The translations under genes and the position numbers were made by a program. From contig JAJNNX010000058.1 of assembly GCA_023159155.1 (NCBI GenBank), forward strand, positions 1 through 64,000: 64,000 bases of DNA, in the 5' to 3' direction. The notes beneath the pieces are model-generated. The model searched no databases. It saw only the letters and a program-made list of their open reading frames with translations, and was not told where the DNA came from. Origin of the DNA: Ustulina deusta (lineage: Eukaryota > Ascomycota > Sordariomycetes > Xylariales > Xylariaceae). This document shows positions 14,622 through 26,912 of the stretch, piece after piece (position 1 is the stretch's first letter; the number at the start of each line of letters is the position of its first letter).

Positions 14622-15466
14622 GTTATTTTTTAAAAGTACTAAAGTAAACATAGCAAAAAATTAATACTTTATTTTTTTTATTTATTAAAAAAAAATTTAT
14701 TAAAACTAACGTAAAATTATAAATTTATATTATTATAATATTTTTTAATATATTTTTAAATATATTATTTATTTTAAGTAGTTTTAGCTTTAGTTTAAAT
14801 TTTATTTTTTTAAGCTTTAATTTTTTGTTTTTTTTTAGATTTTTTTTTAAATATTAGTTCGTTTAAAATGTTTATAAAAAAGTTTAATATAAAATCTTTT
14901 TTTTTTTATAAAAATTTTTTTTTTAAGATTATCTAATAGTAAAGGGCTAGCTATACTTAAAAACTAGAATTATTTTAATTGTTTAAAAACTAAAAAAAAA
15001 AAAAAATTTATTTAAAATTAAGTTTTTTATAAATTATTAGCTTTTAAATAAAATAAAAATTAAAAGTTTTATTAAAATTATATTAAAGTTAAGTTTATAT
15101 TATAAAATATATAATTTTTTATATTAAATATATAACTAAAAAAAAAAAGTTTATTTATGTTTTACTAACTATAACAAAATAAAAAATATATATTTATTAA
15201 ATATTTATTAATAAATAATTAATAAGCTTAAAATAATATTATAATTAGTTAAATAAAGCTTTTATAGCTAGTTTATTAATATTATAAATAAAAATTTTAA
15301 ACTAAAAAAAAAAAAAAAAAATCAAAGTTTATAAAGTAAATAGATATAAACTTTATATATATAGCTGCAAAGTTATAGGTTGGTCCATACGTAGACTTCT
15401 TATTTTATTGCTATATAGGTCTAGAGTTCTTACGGGTCTTACTAAAACTGTACTAACTGTTATAAA
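14622..15466. mobile_element. Truncated second copy of the inverted-repeat element
   Basis: Direct repeat of about 13187-14036: the same order of landmarks, including the TTAGTTCG.TTAAAA.GTTTATAAAAAA motif, the A homopolymer near 15304, and the closing TAGGTCTAGAGTTCTTACGGGTC...AACTGTTATA end. The left inverted repeat is missing, so this copy begins inside the element. Its right end is better preserved than that of the complete copy (for example CTTACGGGTCTTACT against CTTATAGGTTTTACT), so the two copies together suggest the ancestral terminus. Confidence 0.6.
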
Positions 15467-17660
15467 TGCTACAAGCTATAAAAGAGGATTTTTTAATGTA
15501 TAGATTTTTTTATTATAATTAACGGAATAACAGGACTAAAACAGAAAACAATTGACAATCTATATATATGCTGCAGTAGGAAACCAGCATAAAGGTTCGA
15601 ATCTGTAAGCTTTTTACTAATTGTTATGTTTATAATATGGGTAGCAAAGTTGTAGAAGAAATGGAGGTAATTGATATGACACCACTGTGAGGGGTAATAT
15701 ATAGGCACTGTCCCTTGTACCTTCCCACAGTTTCTTTAGGGAAAGTATACAACCTTCTTTCATGCTTTTATAAGACAATATTTTTTACTTTGATTGATTG
15801 TGGCCGGTTACTCCTAAGGGACACGGATGATATACCTTTATTCCAGGGTGATTCCTTTATGTAGTGAAAGGCTAAGGTACCTCTTTAAAGACTGTTTATT
15901 TTAAAATATGTATTCCTTAAACTTGCTTTCTTGTTTAAGTCGAGCCTTATGTGCCCAACCTTTATTCATAGTTATTAACAAAATCGTTCCAGAAATTAGT
16001 CGCCCTACTCATTGGGGTAAAATGTCCCGGTCTTTGCAATGTGGGCCATCTTATTGCAGACTGTAAGTAGATCATAGTACTGGAGGTGTTGGTGCGTTCT
16101 AAGCTTGGCTTAACAGCGAGTATTACTGTCGATTTTCTAGACCTCAACCTGTTGGCCGCGGAGATGTGCGCCGACGTTATCCCGCCCACGTACCCAGAGG
16201 CAGGGAGCTTTCTGCCATCCCAGCTCAAGCCACGCTATAGTGATTGTAGACTATTATAGCTGTTACGAAATAAGGGTGGCATTCACGTAGCCTCGCAATA
16301 AAAGGTCTTACTACTTGGTATAGGAAGAGAAGATGGGCGCAGAAACTTATCTCTGACAGGCTAGTTACCCAAGAAGAGATGTAACGAGTTATGATTGAGT
16401 CCGTGTGGCTGCCTAGCCGGTGGACTACTCCTGACTCAGAGATCTAGGTTAAGCGACTGATCCCTTTGTTTAACTACTGGATCTGCTTTGAAGAAATAGA
16501 ATAGCTGGAAAGAAATGGAATCTACACTGGTGTTTTATTTGGCGACAACTATATACCCCTTTCTCTTTATCATACAAAACCAGAGAATCGTAAAAGTGTC
16601 TAATAAGCTGTTTTAAGAGATAAAGGGGACGTAATGAAGTCTATTATCAGTTCATACAAAGAGCATATACGAGGCTGTCATACCACTTTGTCCGTATTAC
16701 CAGGCTATCTGAAACGATCCAAGGTCGAGACATTGTGCTTAACGCGTTGGCTAGCTACGCATAGCACTAATTAAATCCCACTCGCGCTTGAGCTCGCTCG
16801 CTTTTTTCAAGCTATTTGGCCATTGTTATCCCTTATCTTACGTTCAGCCTATACAACATCTATCATAGGCCATATAGCGCAATAGTTGAATACGCCTGGC
16901 AATAGACTTGTTATATAATAGGCAACAAATATAAACAGGTTCAAATCTTGCTACAGCCCCTTTTTAACCTAGCTTAATCTAGTTAATAATAAAACCTTAA
17001 CTTCTAATAAAAATAAGCTTTATTATAAAGCTTAATAGCTAGACAGCTTTTTTTTATATAAATACTTAATTTTAATAAGTTTTTTTATTTAAATAATTTT
17101 TTCTTTTTAATAAAAACAAAAATATTTATTTTAGTTTTAGATCTTCGCACTTTAATAAAAAACTAAAATCAAAAGCAGCAGGTTAGCTTATATATTGTTA
17201 GTTTTTAGTCTTTCTAGTAATAACAATTTTTTATCACCTATAAAGGGCGTTTATTGTTGCTAGTACTAGTTGTTTTTAATCCGCCTCTTTAAGGAAGTGC
17301 TCTAACCTTTTTTTTTAACAATATTAAAATGGATGCAAACCTACGTGAAGGCTTGCGGAGTTAGCCCAAAACTTGCCGGCGTCAGATACAGCGGAAACCA
17401 ATACAGGTCTCGAAGGGCCACAGGAAAAGGATTCAGAGTAGTCAGGAGGGATACAGGGCATGAGGTAACTCATGATTGATTCTTGCCTCATTGCATGGCT
17501 GGGCTGGGCTATTAAATAAGCGATTGGCTATCGGCTTGGATCTACCTGTTGACCTAGCAAACACACAAATCTCATTCTTGTTTGACTTCCTCACCCCAAG
17601 TCTGCCGTTCCCTCTTTATTAGATCGGTCATGACCTCGGGCTTAAAGATGGTGCTGTCGG
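15467..17660. other. Transition zone from AT block to genic DNA
   Basis: Base composition rises stepwise to normal, with a further A/T dip at about 16975-17260. ORFs are short and unconvincing. The zone looks like partly degraded transposon or intergenic sequence. It contains a tRNA-like sequence at 16868-16960, annotated separately. I found no supported protein gene. Confidence 0.5.
16868..16960 (+). ncRNA. Degraded tRNA-like sequence (tRNA relic or SINE head)
   Basis: An A-box-like TAGCGCAATAGTTG follows a GGCCATA start. A good B box (GGTTCAAATC, from about 16938) lies ~65 nt further on. The unit ends in CTACAGCCCC directly followed by TTTTT, a Pol III stop. The putative acceptor arms pair at 5 of 7 positions, so the tRNA is probably not functional. 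The long gap between the boxes would suit an intron-containing or long-variable-arm tRNA, or a tRNA-derived SINE. No anticodon can be assigned. Confidence 0.3.
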
Positions 17661-17674
17661 CATCGGAGGCACGA

Positions 17675-18245
17675 GACATTACTTGGGTAAAAGTAAGAGG
17701 TGTTAGTTTTGCTAGCGTGTATAGGCCTAGCGATAATCCAAGGAGGGTTGACAGGATACTCACAGCGTGGACACCACCGTTCAGCTGTGTGGTAGCGGGG
17801 GACTTTAACGCTGGCGACAGCTGCTGGGACGTAGACAACCCGGATTATCACGGCGGCGCAGCCCTTGCCAAGACAATGCGTGACCACGGCCTAGACCTGA
17901 TCTCCGAGCCAGATGTGCCTACGCACGACGATGGGAACGTGCTAGATCTGGCCTTTTCGGACATCACGATGGCAGAGGCCGCAATCAACGAGGCGCTGCA
18001 CTCCACATCAGACCACGAGACGCTACGGATTGCCGTGCCGGCTACCAAGGTCCTCGACCATCGGCCCGAGAATAGGAGGTGGACTGTCCCAGATGACCGT
18101 TTGCCAGAACTTGTGGATATAGTCAGGGATAGAGCCCACGAACTCCCGCCTCTAGGTTTTAGCAGAGAAGAGCTAGACTTTTTTGCTAAGGCCCTGGTCG
18201 GTATTATCCAGGGTGCTGTATGTCTACTCGCGAGGCAAGTTCCTA
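17675..18245 (+). mobile_element. LINE (Tad-like non-LTR retrotransposon) endonuclease fragment
   Basis: An open frame encodes most of an apurinic endonuclease-like domain of the exonuclease-endonuclease-phosphatase fold, as carried by fungal LINEs. Visible motifs are SVYRPS (near residue 46 of the open frame), VVAGDFNAGDSCWD with its Asn/Asp pair, and the diagnostic TSDHETL Ser-Asp-His motif, followed by the usual linker with a PDDRLPELVD... segment. The N-terminal catalytic part and the whole reverse transcriptase are absent. No plausible ATG heads the frame and similarity stops near 18245. This is a dead internal fragment; its G+C is much higher than the neighbouring block, so it escaped or postdates the RIP. 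Confidence 0.75.
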
Positions 18246-18336
18246 TCAGCCGCTTGAATTTCATTCTGGTTTTGAGGATTGGAAACCTTAAGGGTTGTGT
18301 CAACGTGGGGACTAGTTTCGGTCAGATCTCCAACTA

Positions 18337-18609
18337 TTCATACCAGACGAAGAGGCAAAAATGTTAGGACTAGCAGATGATCAGGCATTAAGATTCAATA
18401 TATCGCAAGCTAATATTCTCTCATCGGCAATTGAGCTGTACGATATTGTTATGGAGGTAAAGGAAATTATTGGAGCTTCTAAGGACCTAAACGCCACAAT
18501 TTGCGCCTTGGCCGACAACATGACTCTCTATATTCGCGATCAAGGGTATAATAGTTCGGCGCATTATGGAGTCGCTCGCAAATGGGTTCTCCACTACCGT
18601 ATACGATAG
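18337..18609 (+). other. Small unassigned open frame
   Basis: An open stretch of about 90 codons starts after a stop just downstream of the LINE fragment; its first ATG is at 18361, giving 82 residues. The product would be helical and mixed-charge (many Ala, Asp, Asn, Ile) with no motif I recognise. It could be a fragment of another mobile element or a chance ORF. Confidence 0.2.
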
Positions 18610-19071
18610 GAGTTCCTCCTCCCACCGCTAAGTCTTACGCTTACTGGATGCTTCTTCCTATTGTATACCATATAGGAGACCCAATCTGTCGGGCTGATAG
18701 CTTGGAAAGAAAGCACACTAGCTACCCTCGTCCATGGGCTGGACGCTTTAACAAGGGCCAAAATGATGCTAGCAGATGCTCCAAATTGTGGCAGCTGGTG
18801 CTTATATAATCCACACGGGATCCCGTATCTGTATTGGGCGCCACCTAGGCACGTTGTGTGGCACGTGCATCTGGGTCTGCTTTATATAAGCGGTTGCTCG
18901 GCCATCCGATGCGGATCCAGCGGGACCCCGCGTTTCTCCTTGCGCGCCAATCGCGTCACAATGCTTCGCTTCGCGCGCTCACCTCTTGAGCCATGCCCTC
19001 TTTCCTCTTTCCTCGCATACACTCAATTCTGTCCTTCTCTTGCCCAACGCGATTTATAACCGTACAACCGA

Positions 19072-20550
19072 ATGAACATCATTTCGTGGCTCGAAGGCGT
19101 CGATACCGAAGCCTCGGGCAATGCTGATCCGCAGCAGCTGCCGGAGACCCGAAAGCGTAGACAGCAACAACAAATACCTACGCCGGCGGCATCGACAACC
19201 GACAGCCCTAGCGCAGTGCTTCCGCCTACCAAGCGACGACGGCCCGATGGCAATAATGAGGGTGATGTAGACCTAGATCGCACTCCGAGGGCAAGGAGTG
19301 GCAAGGCATTGTCCATTTCGGATACCGGCAGCTACTCATCAAACAATTCAAGAATATCTCCTACTAAGCGCCTAGCGAAGCTCGAGCTTGCCCCCGACAG
19401 TCCCGTCTCCACACAACAGATTATCAGAACGGATCACCGTATACCGGCAGAACTCAAAACTATCCTGAGAGACCTCGACAGCTTTCAAAATCGGAACGGT
19501 ATCGTGCCTGAATATCTTGCGGCCGAGATACAAACGTGTGCGGAATACAACGACAACTTCTACAATTTTGCGCCTTCTACATTCGAAAGAAGCGATGGAG
19601 CAACCCGTCTTCCTGTCTCCTCCCCACAGCTTTCTTTGCACCAGATCTTGAAAGTTTTCAAATCAGCCAAAGAGTGTCTCAACGAGGACCATGCGGAAGC
19701 AACGTGGAATACCCTCGTTCACTGGCCGGTGTTCGAACTAGCCCTGGGGTCTATAGCTGATGTGTCAGAGAGAGCACGATCAGCCTCGGCCCCCGGGCAT
19801 GGAACAGAGACAGCACAGCCAGCCTCGGTCCCTGGGGATAGAACAGAAGACCAGGGACGGGAAGATCAAGTTCGTGTTTGTGGCATGCCTTGTACAGCAG
19901 CCAGACTAACAGGCCATGCGCGCGGTTCTAAAATGGTAGATTATTGTATCTTCATCGAGCCCGGGCCAGATGAAGCTGCAAAGATCAACGAGTTACGGGA
20001 GAGATGGGAATACATCAATCACACTGATTACAACCCGCTCCGCCGACGACCTATCGTCCTTAGCGCCGAGTCTAAGAAGCCCGGCGAAGGATTTAAGAAT
20101 GCGCAATTGCAGCTCAGCGTCTGGCAAGCTGCGCAGTGGAAGTTCCTTTTGGATCTCTTAGCTGGAGAATCTGAAGGGACGCAAGTGCCAGCGGCCATTC
20201 CCTTCCTCCCCGCTCTTATCATACAAGGCCACGACTGGTATTTTGCTGCCAGCACAAGGTTTAACAACGAGACAGTACGTACATCTTTTGCTGGTATATT
20301 CTCACTGTCCGATGTATTTCCTGCGGTTCCGTTACTGTCTTTATCACTTACTGTATAATCCTGATTGACTGCCTCGCAGATACTGTGGATAAAGCAACCT
20401 ATCGGTGCAACCGAAAGTATTCTCGGTATATTCCAGATTATTCACGCCTTGCGTCATATTGCGGCCTGGATACGTACCACATACTGGCCTTGGTATAAGC
20501 GTGCGGTTCTACATTTACCTGTAGGGAAGGCATCGGGAAACACTGTATAA
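19072..20550 (+). CDS. PD-(D/E)XK nuclease-like domain protein
   Basis: Two exons, 19072-20274 and 20380-20550, joined across a GTACGT...CGCAG intron, give 457 residues. The splice restores the typical family run of an aromatic GHDWYF segment (near residue 385), then GIFQIIHALR, AWIRTTYWPW and the stop. Residues 1-110 are low-complexity with Gln and basic stretches and a possible nuclear signal (PPTKRRRPD near 50-58). The middle has FNNGI-type spacing and a VDYCIFIEP strand, as in the fungal PD-(D/E)XK-like family (Pfam PDDEXK_12, recalled, not searched). These proteins are numerous in Pezizomycotina and of unknown function; nuclease activity is inferred from fold only. A small internal duplication of SA.APGHGTETAQPASVPGDRTE type lies near 235-260. 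Confidence 0.75.
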
Positions 20551-22842
20551 GAATATCCCCCTATGGTGGATCCTTTGTCTCTAGTATACTCCTTTTCTCC
20601 TACAGTACACGGTCTTATCCTTAACTGTAAATCGTCCCGTCCTGTCGGGTCACGATGTGGCCTCGGAACTTTCTGGCGGCCGCTTTGGACACATACAAAT
20701 CGCCACGATTTTCCAGACATCACATTCTGATATCTAAACATCACCTTAAACTGATTTGCCTCTTCGGCCATCCTCGATTCGAAGGCGAGGACGCTTGGGG
20801 CTTTGGTGAGCCAATTTCGGATTTGCGCGGCGCGTAGGAGCCAGAGCCATATTCGGCTTTTGGACAGGGAAAGAATCCTTGGATGCTTGATAGTCGGCAC
20901 GAATGCTATGCTCCATATCTGGACCTCAAGTATCTTGCGGTACCTTGGCCGCAATCTTTTGTAATCTGGGGTATTATTTAGTATCGTCCAACTTGGTGAG
21001 TCCAGAAGCAGACATAATGCCATTGCACTGGTGGTTTATACCACTAAACCACTGATGCTGAGGTTTCGTGTCATGACACATGGGAAGTCGTCCTGGAAAA
21101 GACCCCATGTTAGAAGGCAGTGGGTTCATTAGGCAATTTTGCGCATCGCGGGAATAATTTTTGCGCTAGTTCAACTAAGTGGAAAATTAGCTCGGAAAGT
21201 TAGTTTGTTAACACTTTCTCTAGACCCACAGAAGCTCTGTTTAACGAGCACCACAAAGTGTATAAGTAATTACTAATCCTGTCCTTATCCACAAGTTGCT
21301 TCTTCTATACTGTAGTCGTATTCATGGGCTAAATTACTATGTTGTTAGAGAATGAAAACATATGGAGCCAAGTGATCGTCTCGTCTATCTCATCTGGAGC
21401 ATTAGTTTAAATAATCACTCCGGAATAGTGATGAAGCCGTAGTAGGTTCCTCTTGAGCTACCTAGTATGCTAGGGAAGTAACTGCCAACAGCCTTTGCTA
21501 CCGTAGATACTTGGATCGGCCGACGAGGCGATCCCGATGCTGAGAATCGGAATCTCAGATGCTAGAAAGCTAACCAGACCCCCTCATGAGCTAACACTGG
21601 AGCTGTCCTCCCTTGGCGTGACTCAACAATGTCTAGTATTGATTAGACGTAACACAGAGATGATGAAAGGATTGTGGAGGAACCCGCAGATGCAAGATCA
21701 TTAATATGGCAATGTTTGAGTTGTAGGTCATTGTCCAGTCTCATTACATGCGGAATAGCCAATGCAGTACAGTAGTACAGGTGAGACCAGCTGGTTTGGT
21801 ACTCTCAAAGAGGAGCTGTCTGTGTAGCCTTCGTATTGAAACGTGACTGAATAGAAGAAGCATCGATGCGCGAATTTAAGGAAGAATTGAATGTGCTACA
21901 ATAATGGTTAAGAGGAAGATTGAAAATGCAGTGGCGCAATGTGACTTGGAATGGGCTTTTCATTACTAATTTTCCTGTTGTACAACATGATATTGGCAGA
22001 GGTGCGATGTCAACTAGAAATTGGGTGACGATATCCTTCTCTTCTAGATACCTAGCAGACCAATGGCAAATTACTCATGAAACAGGGGTTGCCAATGGAA
22101 AGCACGCCTCTTAACCAAGCGGTGTAAAGAGCTCGGTACTGAGCCATAGGGGAGAAATAATATATATAAAATGATGTATGCGACTCACTAGACAATTTGT
22201 CGCACTTTCCATGTACCCAGAAGACGATTCCCCAGAACTCGTTTTATCTCAATCGTAACGAGACCATAGCTTCAGCGTTGCGATCTTTCCACGCCTAGAG
22301 TTCCCAGAGTGTCCTTCCAAAATGGGTTACCAACCTGTCTCCTACTTGCCAATTTGGAACATCCGAGAAATAAGACAAGCGACAAGCTACCTGATAGCAA
22401 ATTTGGTGAATGGAAATCTAGATGCGAATTTGTGCGAAAATTAAAAACGCAATTCGTACTATCGTTTTGAGCTGGGGACCCAAAATGGCGAGTTTTCCTA
22501 TCTACTCTGTATGGAAACATTTGCCAATTGTGCCAGGGCAACTAAAGTGTTGCTCTTCCTGAAAATGCCGACTCTTGCGTCGTTCTGTAGGTACGTATGA
22601 GCTCTTGCCTAGATAAAATAGGCAATGCCTTCTTCATACTACCCTGCTGGGCAACACCTGGCCATGACATCGCTCACCACCACTCCCGCGTCACTACATC
22701 AACAGCTCAGACTATGGCGGTTTAATCAATCCAATATTCGGCATCAGGTGTTCTAATAGTCTCTACGATTAATTCATTGTCCATTATTCCACTGGTTGAT
22801 ATCCCAAAGTCATGCGGCATAAATGGTCCAACTTGAGTAACC
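20551..22842. other. 2.3 kb without a supported gene
   Basis: Normal G+C intergenic sequence. A 189-codon open frame on the minus strand (20454-21023) overlaps exon 2 of the nuclease-like gene and has no recognisable motif. Other frames are short. The stretch probably carries the terminator of the nuclease-like gene and the upstream region of the SET gene. No repeat stood out. Confidence 0.45.
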
Positions 22843-23782
22843 ATGGCGAACCTAGCAGACCCAAGATATGTGGAACAACGTAACGAACTCCACGATGTGC
22901 TACGATAAAGCTCACTTCTGATTGAATCTAGGGCTGGTTCAGCGAAACTCGAACGCTCGAGGCGTTGGTTTATTTACCACCCGTTCTCTCACAGCCGGCT
23001 CTCTTCTCCTCAATGAGCCTCTCTTATTCGATGTCGAGGGTTTGGGGGCAGGTCTTCTTACCCGCGTATTCAACGAGTACATTCAGCTTTTTGATAACGC
23101 AAAAAGAAGATATCAGCAACTCAAATGCAACGAAGTCGTCCACACACCCCTAAGAAGTGCCGGTTCCAGTAATGCAATGTTACAACATGCACAGGAAAGG
23201 CGGCGTGTCCTGGCTATCTTCGAGACGAACCATTGCGCGATAGGCGATGGTAGATACGGCATATTTCTTAAATTCAGCAGGCTCAATCATTCTTGCACTC
23301 CAAACGCATTTTGGTGGTATGTTCCAGAGCCCCGTATGATGTATGTCCGGGCGATGCGAGATCTTGCGCAAGGGGAGGAAGTGTTTATTGGATATGCATG
23401 CACTTCAACTATGGGCCCTTATTCAGATCGCGCCATACGACTACCATTTACTTGCAAATGTTCAACCTGCCGCTCCTCAAGCCGGCAAGAATCAGACAGA
23501 AGACGGGTACAAATCAAGACACTACACGCGCGTCTCAAGGCTCGTGTTAAACCCGTCCTGGAAGGGGAGTCTTTGCTCCAAAATTACCCCGAGCCGGTAG
23601 GTATAAACCTGGCACGAGCATTTCTCTTCCTCGTAAGAGAAGAAAATCTTTATGCAGAGCTCGTCACAGGCTACAAATTCCTTGCCGTTTTCCAGATGCG
23701 TAACGGACGTAAAGACGAGGCGGCGCAATCACTTTCCTTAGCAGAAGAGCAAGACCAAATATGTCGCGGGGAGACGGACTAG
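22843..23782 (+). CDS. SET-domain protein (SMYD/SET-6-like, putative lysine methyltransferase)
   Basis: I place the start at ATG 22843, in a strong ACCATGG context, with a 52 bp intron 22880-22931 (GTAACG...TCTAG with a CTGAT branch site). The splice keeps frame and avoids the non-ATG opening of the long frame. The product is 295 residues. SET motifs in order: RGVGLFTTRSL (~22-32), NHSCTPNA (131-138), GEEVFIGYA (160-168) and a Cys-rich post-SET CKCSTC (187-192). The NHSC motif and the aromatic Tyr of the IGY segment are present, so methyl transfer is plausible; the substrate is unknown. Family members act in nucleus or cytoplasm. No MYND finger is seen in the ~90-residue insert between the first SET block and NHSC. 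The C-terminal ~90 residues are helical, TPR-like. Confidence 0.75.
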
Positions 23783-25176
23783 GAGACACTTTCCCTTAAG
23801 CAAATATGGGACGAAAAAACGGAATTAGGATTGTGGTACGAAGAGCCAGGTGATTCTCAACAAATAACTTGACGCCTCAAAAGATGGTCCGGCACTGTTT
23901 TGTCATCAGCTTGGTAATTGGCGGTGCCATGGTTACGATTATTCGCAACAGAGTTTGAGATCAGCGAGGTGGGAAAAAAAACCAAAAAAAACCTCAAATT
24001 TCAAGATATCTTCTATACGGATTATGGGATTACAACAGCGTCACAGTTAAGATGAACGATCAAGTTGAGAACAACGGGGTTAGTAGAGTATAGCATAGCG
24101 TCTTCATAGTCACACTTCACCAGGTTACCTCGAGTAGGGAAGAGGCGCATACAGGGGAGCCTAGAACAACAAATATCCTCTTCACAGAACTTTGGAATGG
24201 CTTAACCTAATAGACCTACCTTATGCTAATTGTACCCTGATACACTTCCCAATGAATTACCGGTTGTCAAACGTGACACTTGGTAATCCCGTTACATTAT
24301 CTAGAAGTCTAAGTTACCATCATAAAACGGCGGATTTGGGAGTCTTAGATGTAGCATATGGATCGTAAATATCCCAGCCTCCAAATTCCGACACCTGAGA
24401 CCTGTGGTGGCCGAAAGCTTCAGCTCCTCAGAACTCGATTATATTTCTATTTTGTGAGTCATTTCCCCTTCGGGACCCGTACGAAATCGGGTCGTGGAAT
24501 TGACTTCGTGTACCGGAACTATCTAGCTCGTGTTTTAAGCCATTTGAGGTTGGTGGGTGTATGAGACAGCGAGTAGTCTCGAGCTTAAGGTTATCTCAGG
24601 CCTAGATAGGAGGGAGGGTACACCATTGAGGTTATCATTGCTAAAGATCAATGAAGTATCATTGAGAGTACGTATCAATGGCGGTATCAATGAGGGTGTC
24701 ATTGAGGGCGCATACTATAGGGGCCGACTGAAGGGCCAGCATTGTTCTAAGTAGGGATTGTAGGGCATATCATTAGGGAATACAATGCGCTGAAGGAGGA
24801 GCAAACAACACTGCATTGTGGCTATGTTTGCGTACAAATTAGCGAACCTATTCTTCAATGGGATCAGTGGTAGAATAGAATACGCCCAGGCAGCTAAGGG
24901 CCAGGGCGACGGGTGTGCTTTGCCCGCCAGAATATTTTATAAATACCAGGCCGGGCCAGCCCTTCCTTGTCCTTTGCTTCTCATGCATACCTTATTCAAG
25001 GGATCTCGCCAACCACCATCATCGACATACTAACACGCTATATTTCACAAGTATTTCTGCCAAGTTCATTTGTCGGCTCCTGGACATGAGGATAAACTGT
25101 CTGCTCCTCCCCGGTCACTGCACCCTGCCCCCTCACTACACACTCCCCTTCGCTGCACCCTCCCCCCCCCTTTTCC

Positions 25177-25506
25177 CTCGCTGCACCCCTCTGTCACTGC
25201 CCCCCCTTTTCACTTCCCCCTCGGGAGCAGAGGTAAAACCGCCGTGCCTGAGCATGCGCGAAGCGGCTCCGTCGAAGGTTGCATGCGACGTTAAACACGC
25301 AGACCCCTCTCGAACTAGAGGTTAAACATTCATCCCCTTCTCGCTGCACCCCTCTGTCACTGCCCCCTTTCTCACTGCCCCTCCCTTCTCACTTCCCCCT
25401 CAGGAGCAGAGGTAAAATCGCCGTGCCTGAGCATGCGCTAAACGGCTTCGTCCAGGGTTGCATGCGACGTTAAACAAGCAGACCCCTCTTGAACTAGAGG
25501 TTTAAA
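25177..25506. repeat. Diverged tandem duplication, ~155 bp unit, two copies
   Basis: 25177-25326 and 25341-25506 share the order CGCTGCACCCCTCTGTCACTG, a CACTTCCCCCTC tract, GAGCAGAGGTAAAA, GCCGTGCCTGAGCATGCGC, GTTGCATGCGACGTTAAACA and a closing hairpin CCTCT..GAACTAGAGG. Copy 2 has an extra CT-rich insert and several C-to-T or G-to-A differences. A partial third CT-rich unit precedes copy 1. One strand is strongly pyrimidine-rich. Confidence 0.65.
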
Positions 25507-26601
25507 ATCGTTCGCCCCCCCCCCCTGCCCTTTTCCTTTCAAGTTCAAGCTTCAAAGTTATTAGTCCAACAAATGATCCAATATCACTCCAGTCCAACTT
25601 CACTCCCCTTCTCCCACCTCCCGCATGCATGCATATGTCATATTCCCCCCACTTACACCCAGCACTCTTGGATTAACAGTCGAACAAGTAGCGGAGAGCG
25701 ACAGGTCCGGACCTGTAGATGTAGAAAACTGGAGGGGGGAACTTCGAGAGTCCTCGGGCGAGTGGTGGGCCTCCAACTCATTAGCTATTTCGATGTATCT
25801 GTAGCTGTACCTACAGTTATGCCGAGATGTAAAGTAAACAAATTGGAAAAAGGAAAGGGCGGTTGGGGGGTTGTGGCTACAAGAGCCCTTGGGTATGCGG
25901 TGGGCTTCCATGCTATATAGATGCAGATATAGGTGGAAATGTGGCCATGAACGTAGACATAGGAGGGGAAACATCGAAATGAGATTTAGAAGGAGGATAC
26001 GGTGTGAATAAAAGAACCATGATTCATATTTATTTTTTATACTCGTGATCTATGAATTAAATCGTAGAACCAATGTACCAGTTCGGGGGTTGTAATAATG
26101 CTTCGCTAGGTATTTATTTGTCATAAATGCATGACAAAATGTGAGCTGGGTTGTAGTTAAGTGGAAGCGAGCAACTGCTCGATAGTATTTAGGATAGTAT
26201 TTAGATACATCAATTGAAAGCTTAAGGTGTTGTCATTTTCTATATCTTGAAATCTCATGTTTACACCAAGATCTAAGTGGTAAATGGATATTTTAAAAGA
26301 CATCATTAATACCAGGATTCACGCAATGACATGTCCAGGAAGCGGCGTCGTCAGGTTAGCTATACGATCGAGCTCTTAAACGTAAGTTAGTGGGGGAGGG
26401 GCTTATATAATGCGGACATCTACTCTTCTAGTTTCCGTATTTTGTCTTATCCTTTGGAATCTCGCCAGCGGAGCTTGGGCTGCAATCCGGGTGGCATAAT
26501 TCATTACTGTGGTTATTGTTATACTTACATCTTGCTATTTCGTTGCTATCGTAGCAGACGAATATCATGAATCGACATGCACCGATAATATTAGTCATCA
26601 T

Positions 26602-26619
26602 TACCTAGGTACCTAGGTA
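26602..26619. repeat. TACCTAGGTACCTAGGTA palindrome
   Basis: Perfect 18 bp palindrome built from CCTAGGTA units. The same core recurs in at least five other non-coding places in the window (36522-36535, 36586-36598, 43733-43745, near 49612-49622, 58481-58513). Confidence 0.7.
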
Positions 26620-26912
26620 GTCAAGCAGAAGTAAGGTAAGTAGGCAACAAGGTGACAAGACATCATCTCCAACTACTGCGCGTACCTATGTGAGAGAACC
26701 GAAGCTTAATTTGACAGGGAATTTAAAAAAAATTATCGTTTTATATTGACATGGGTTATCAATAAAGGTCAGTAAATGGGGTTCGGGCGATGCTGTGCTG
26801 TCATCAGCATCCTGACCACCCATCGACTCATCAACTAGGCGTGGTGAATACCGATTTAAACTACTGTGAAGTATATACTCTTGCGTTGCGATACTATCAT
26901 ACATAAAATCCT

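Larger units (their letters stand above)
23783..26912. other. 3.1 kb without a supported gene
   Basis: Intergenic DNA between convergent genes. It contains a cluster of short ATCAATG/CATTGA repeats at about 24625-24715, a TATAAATA motif near 24938 followed by pyrimidine-rich sequence, a tandem duplication at 25177-25506 (separate entry) and a TACCTAGGTACCTAGGTA palindrome at 26602-26619. The ORFs at 24915-25920 follow the pyrimidine bias of the strand and show no protein signature. The TATA-like box and CT tract would suit a fungal promoter, but no gene follows. Confidence 0.5.
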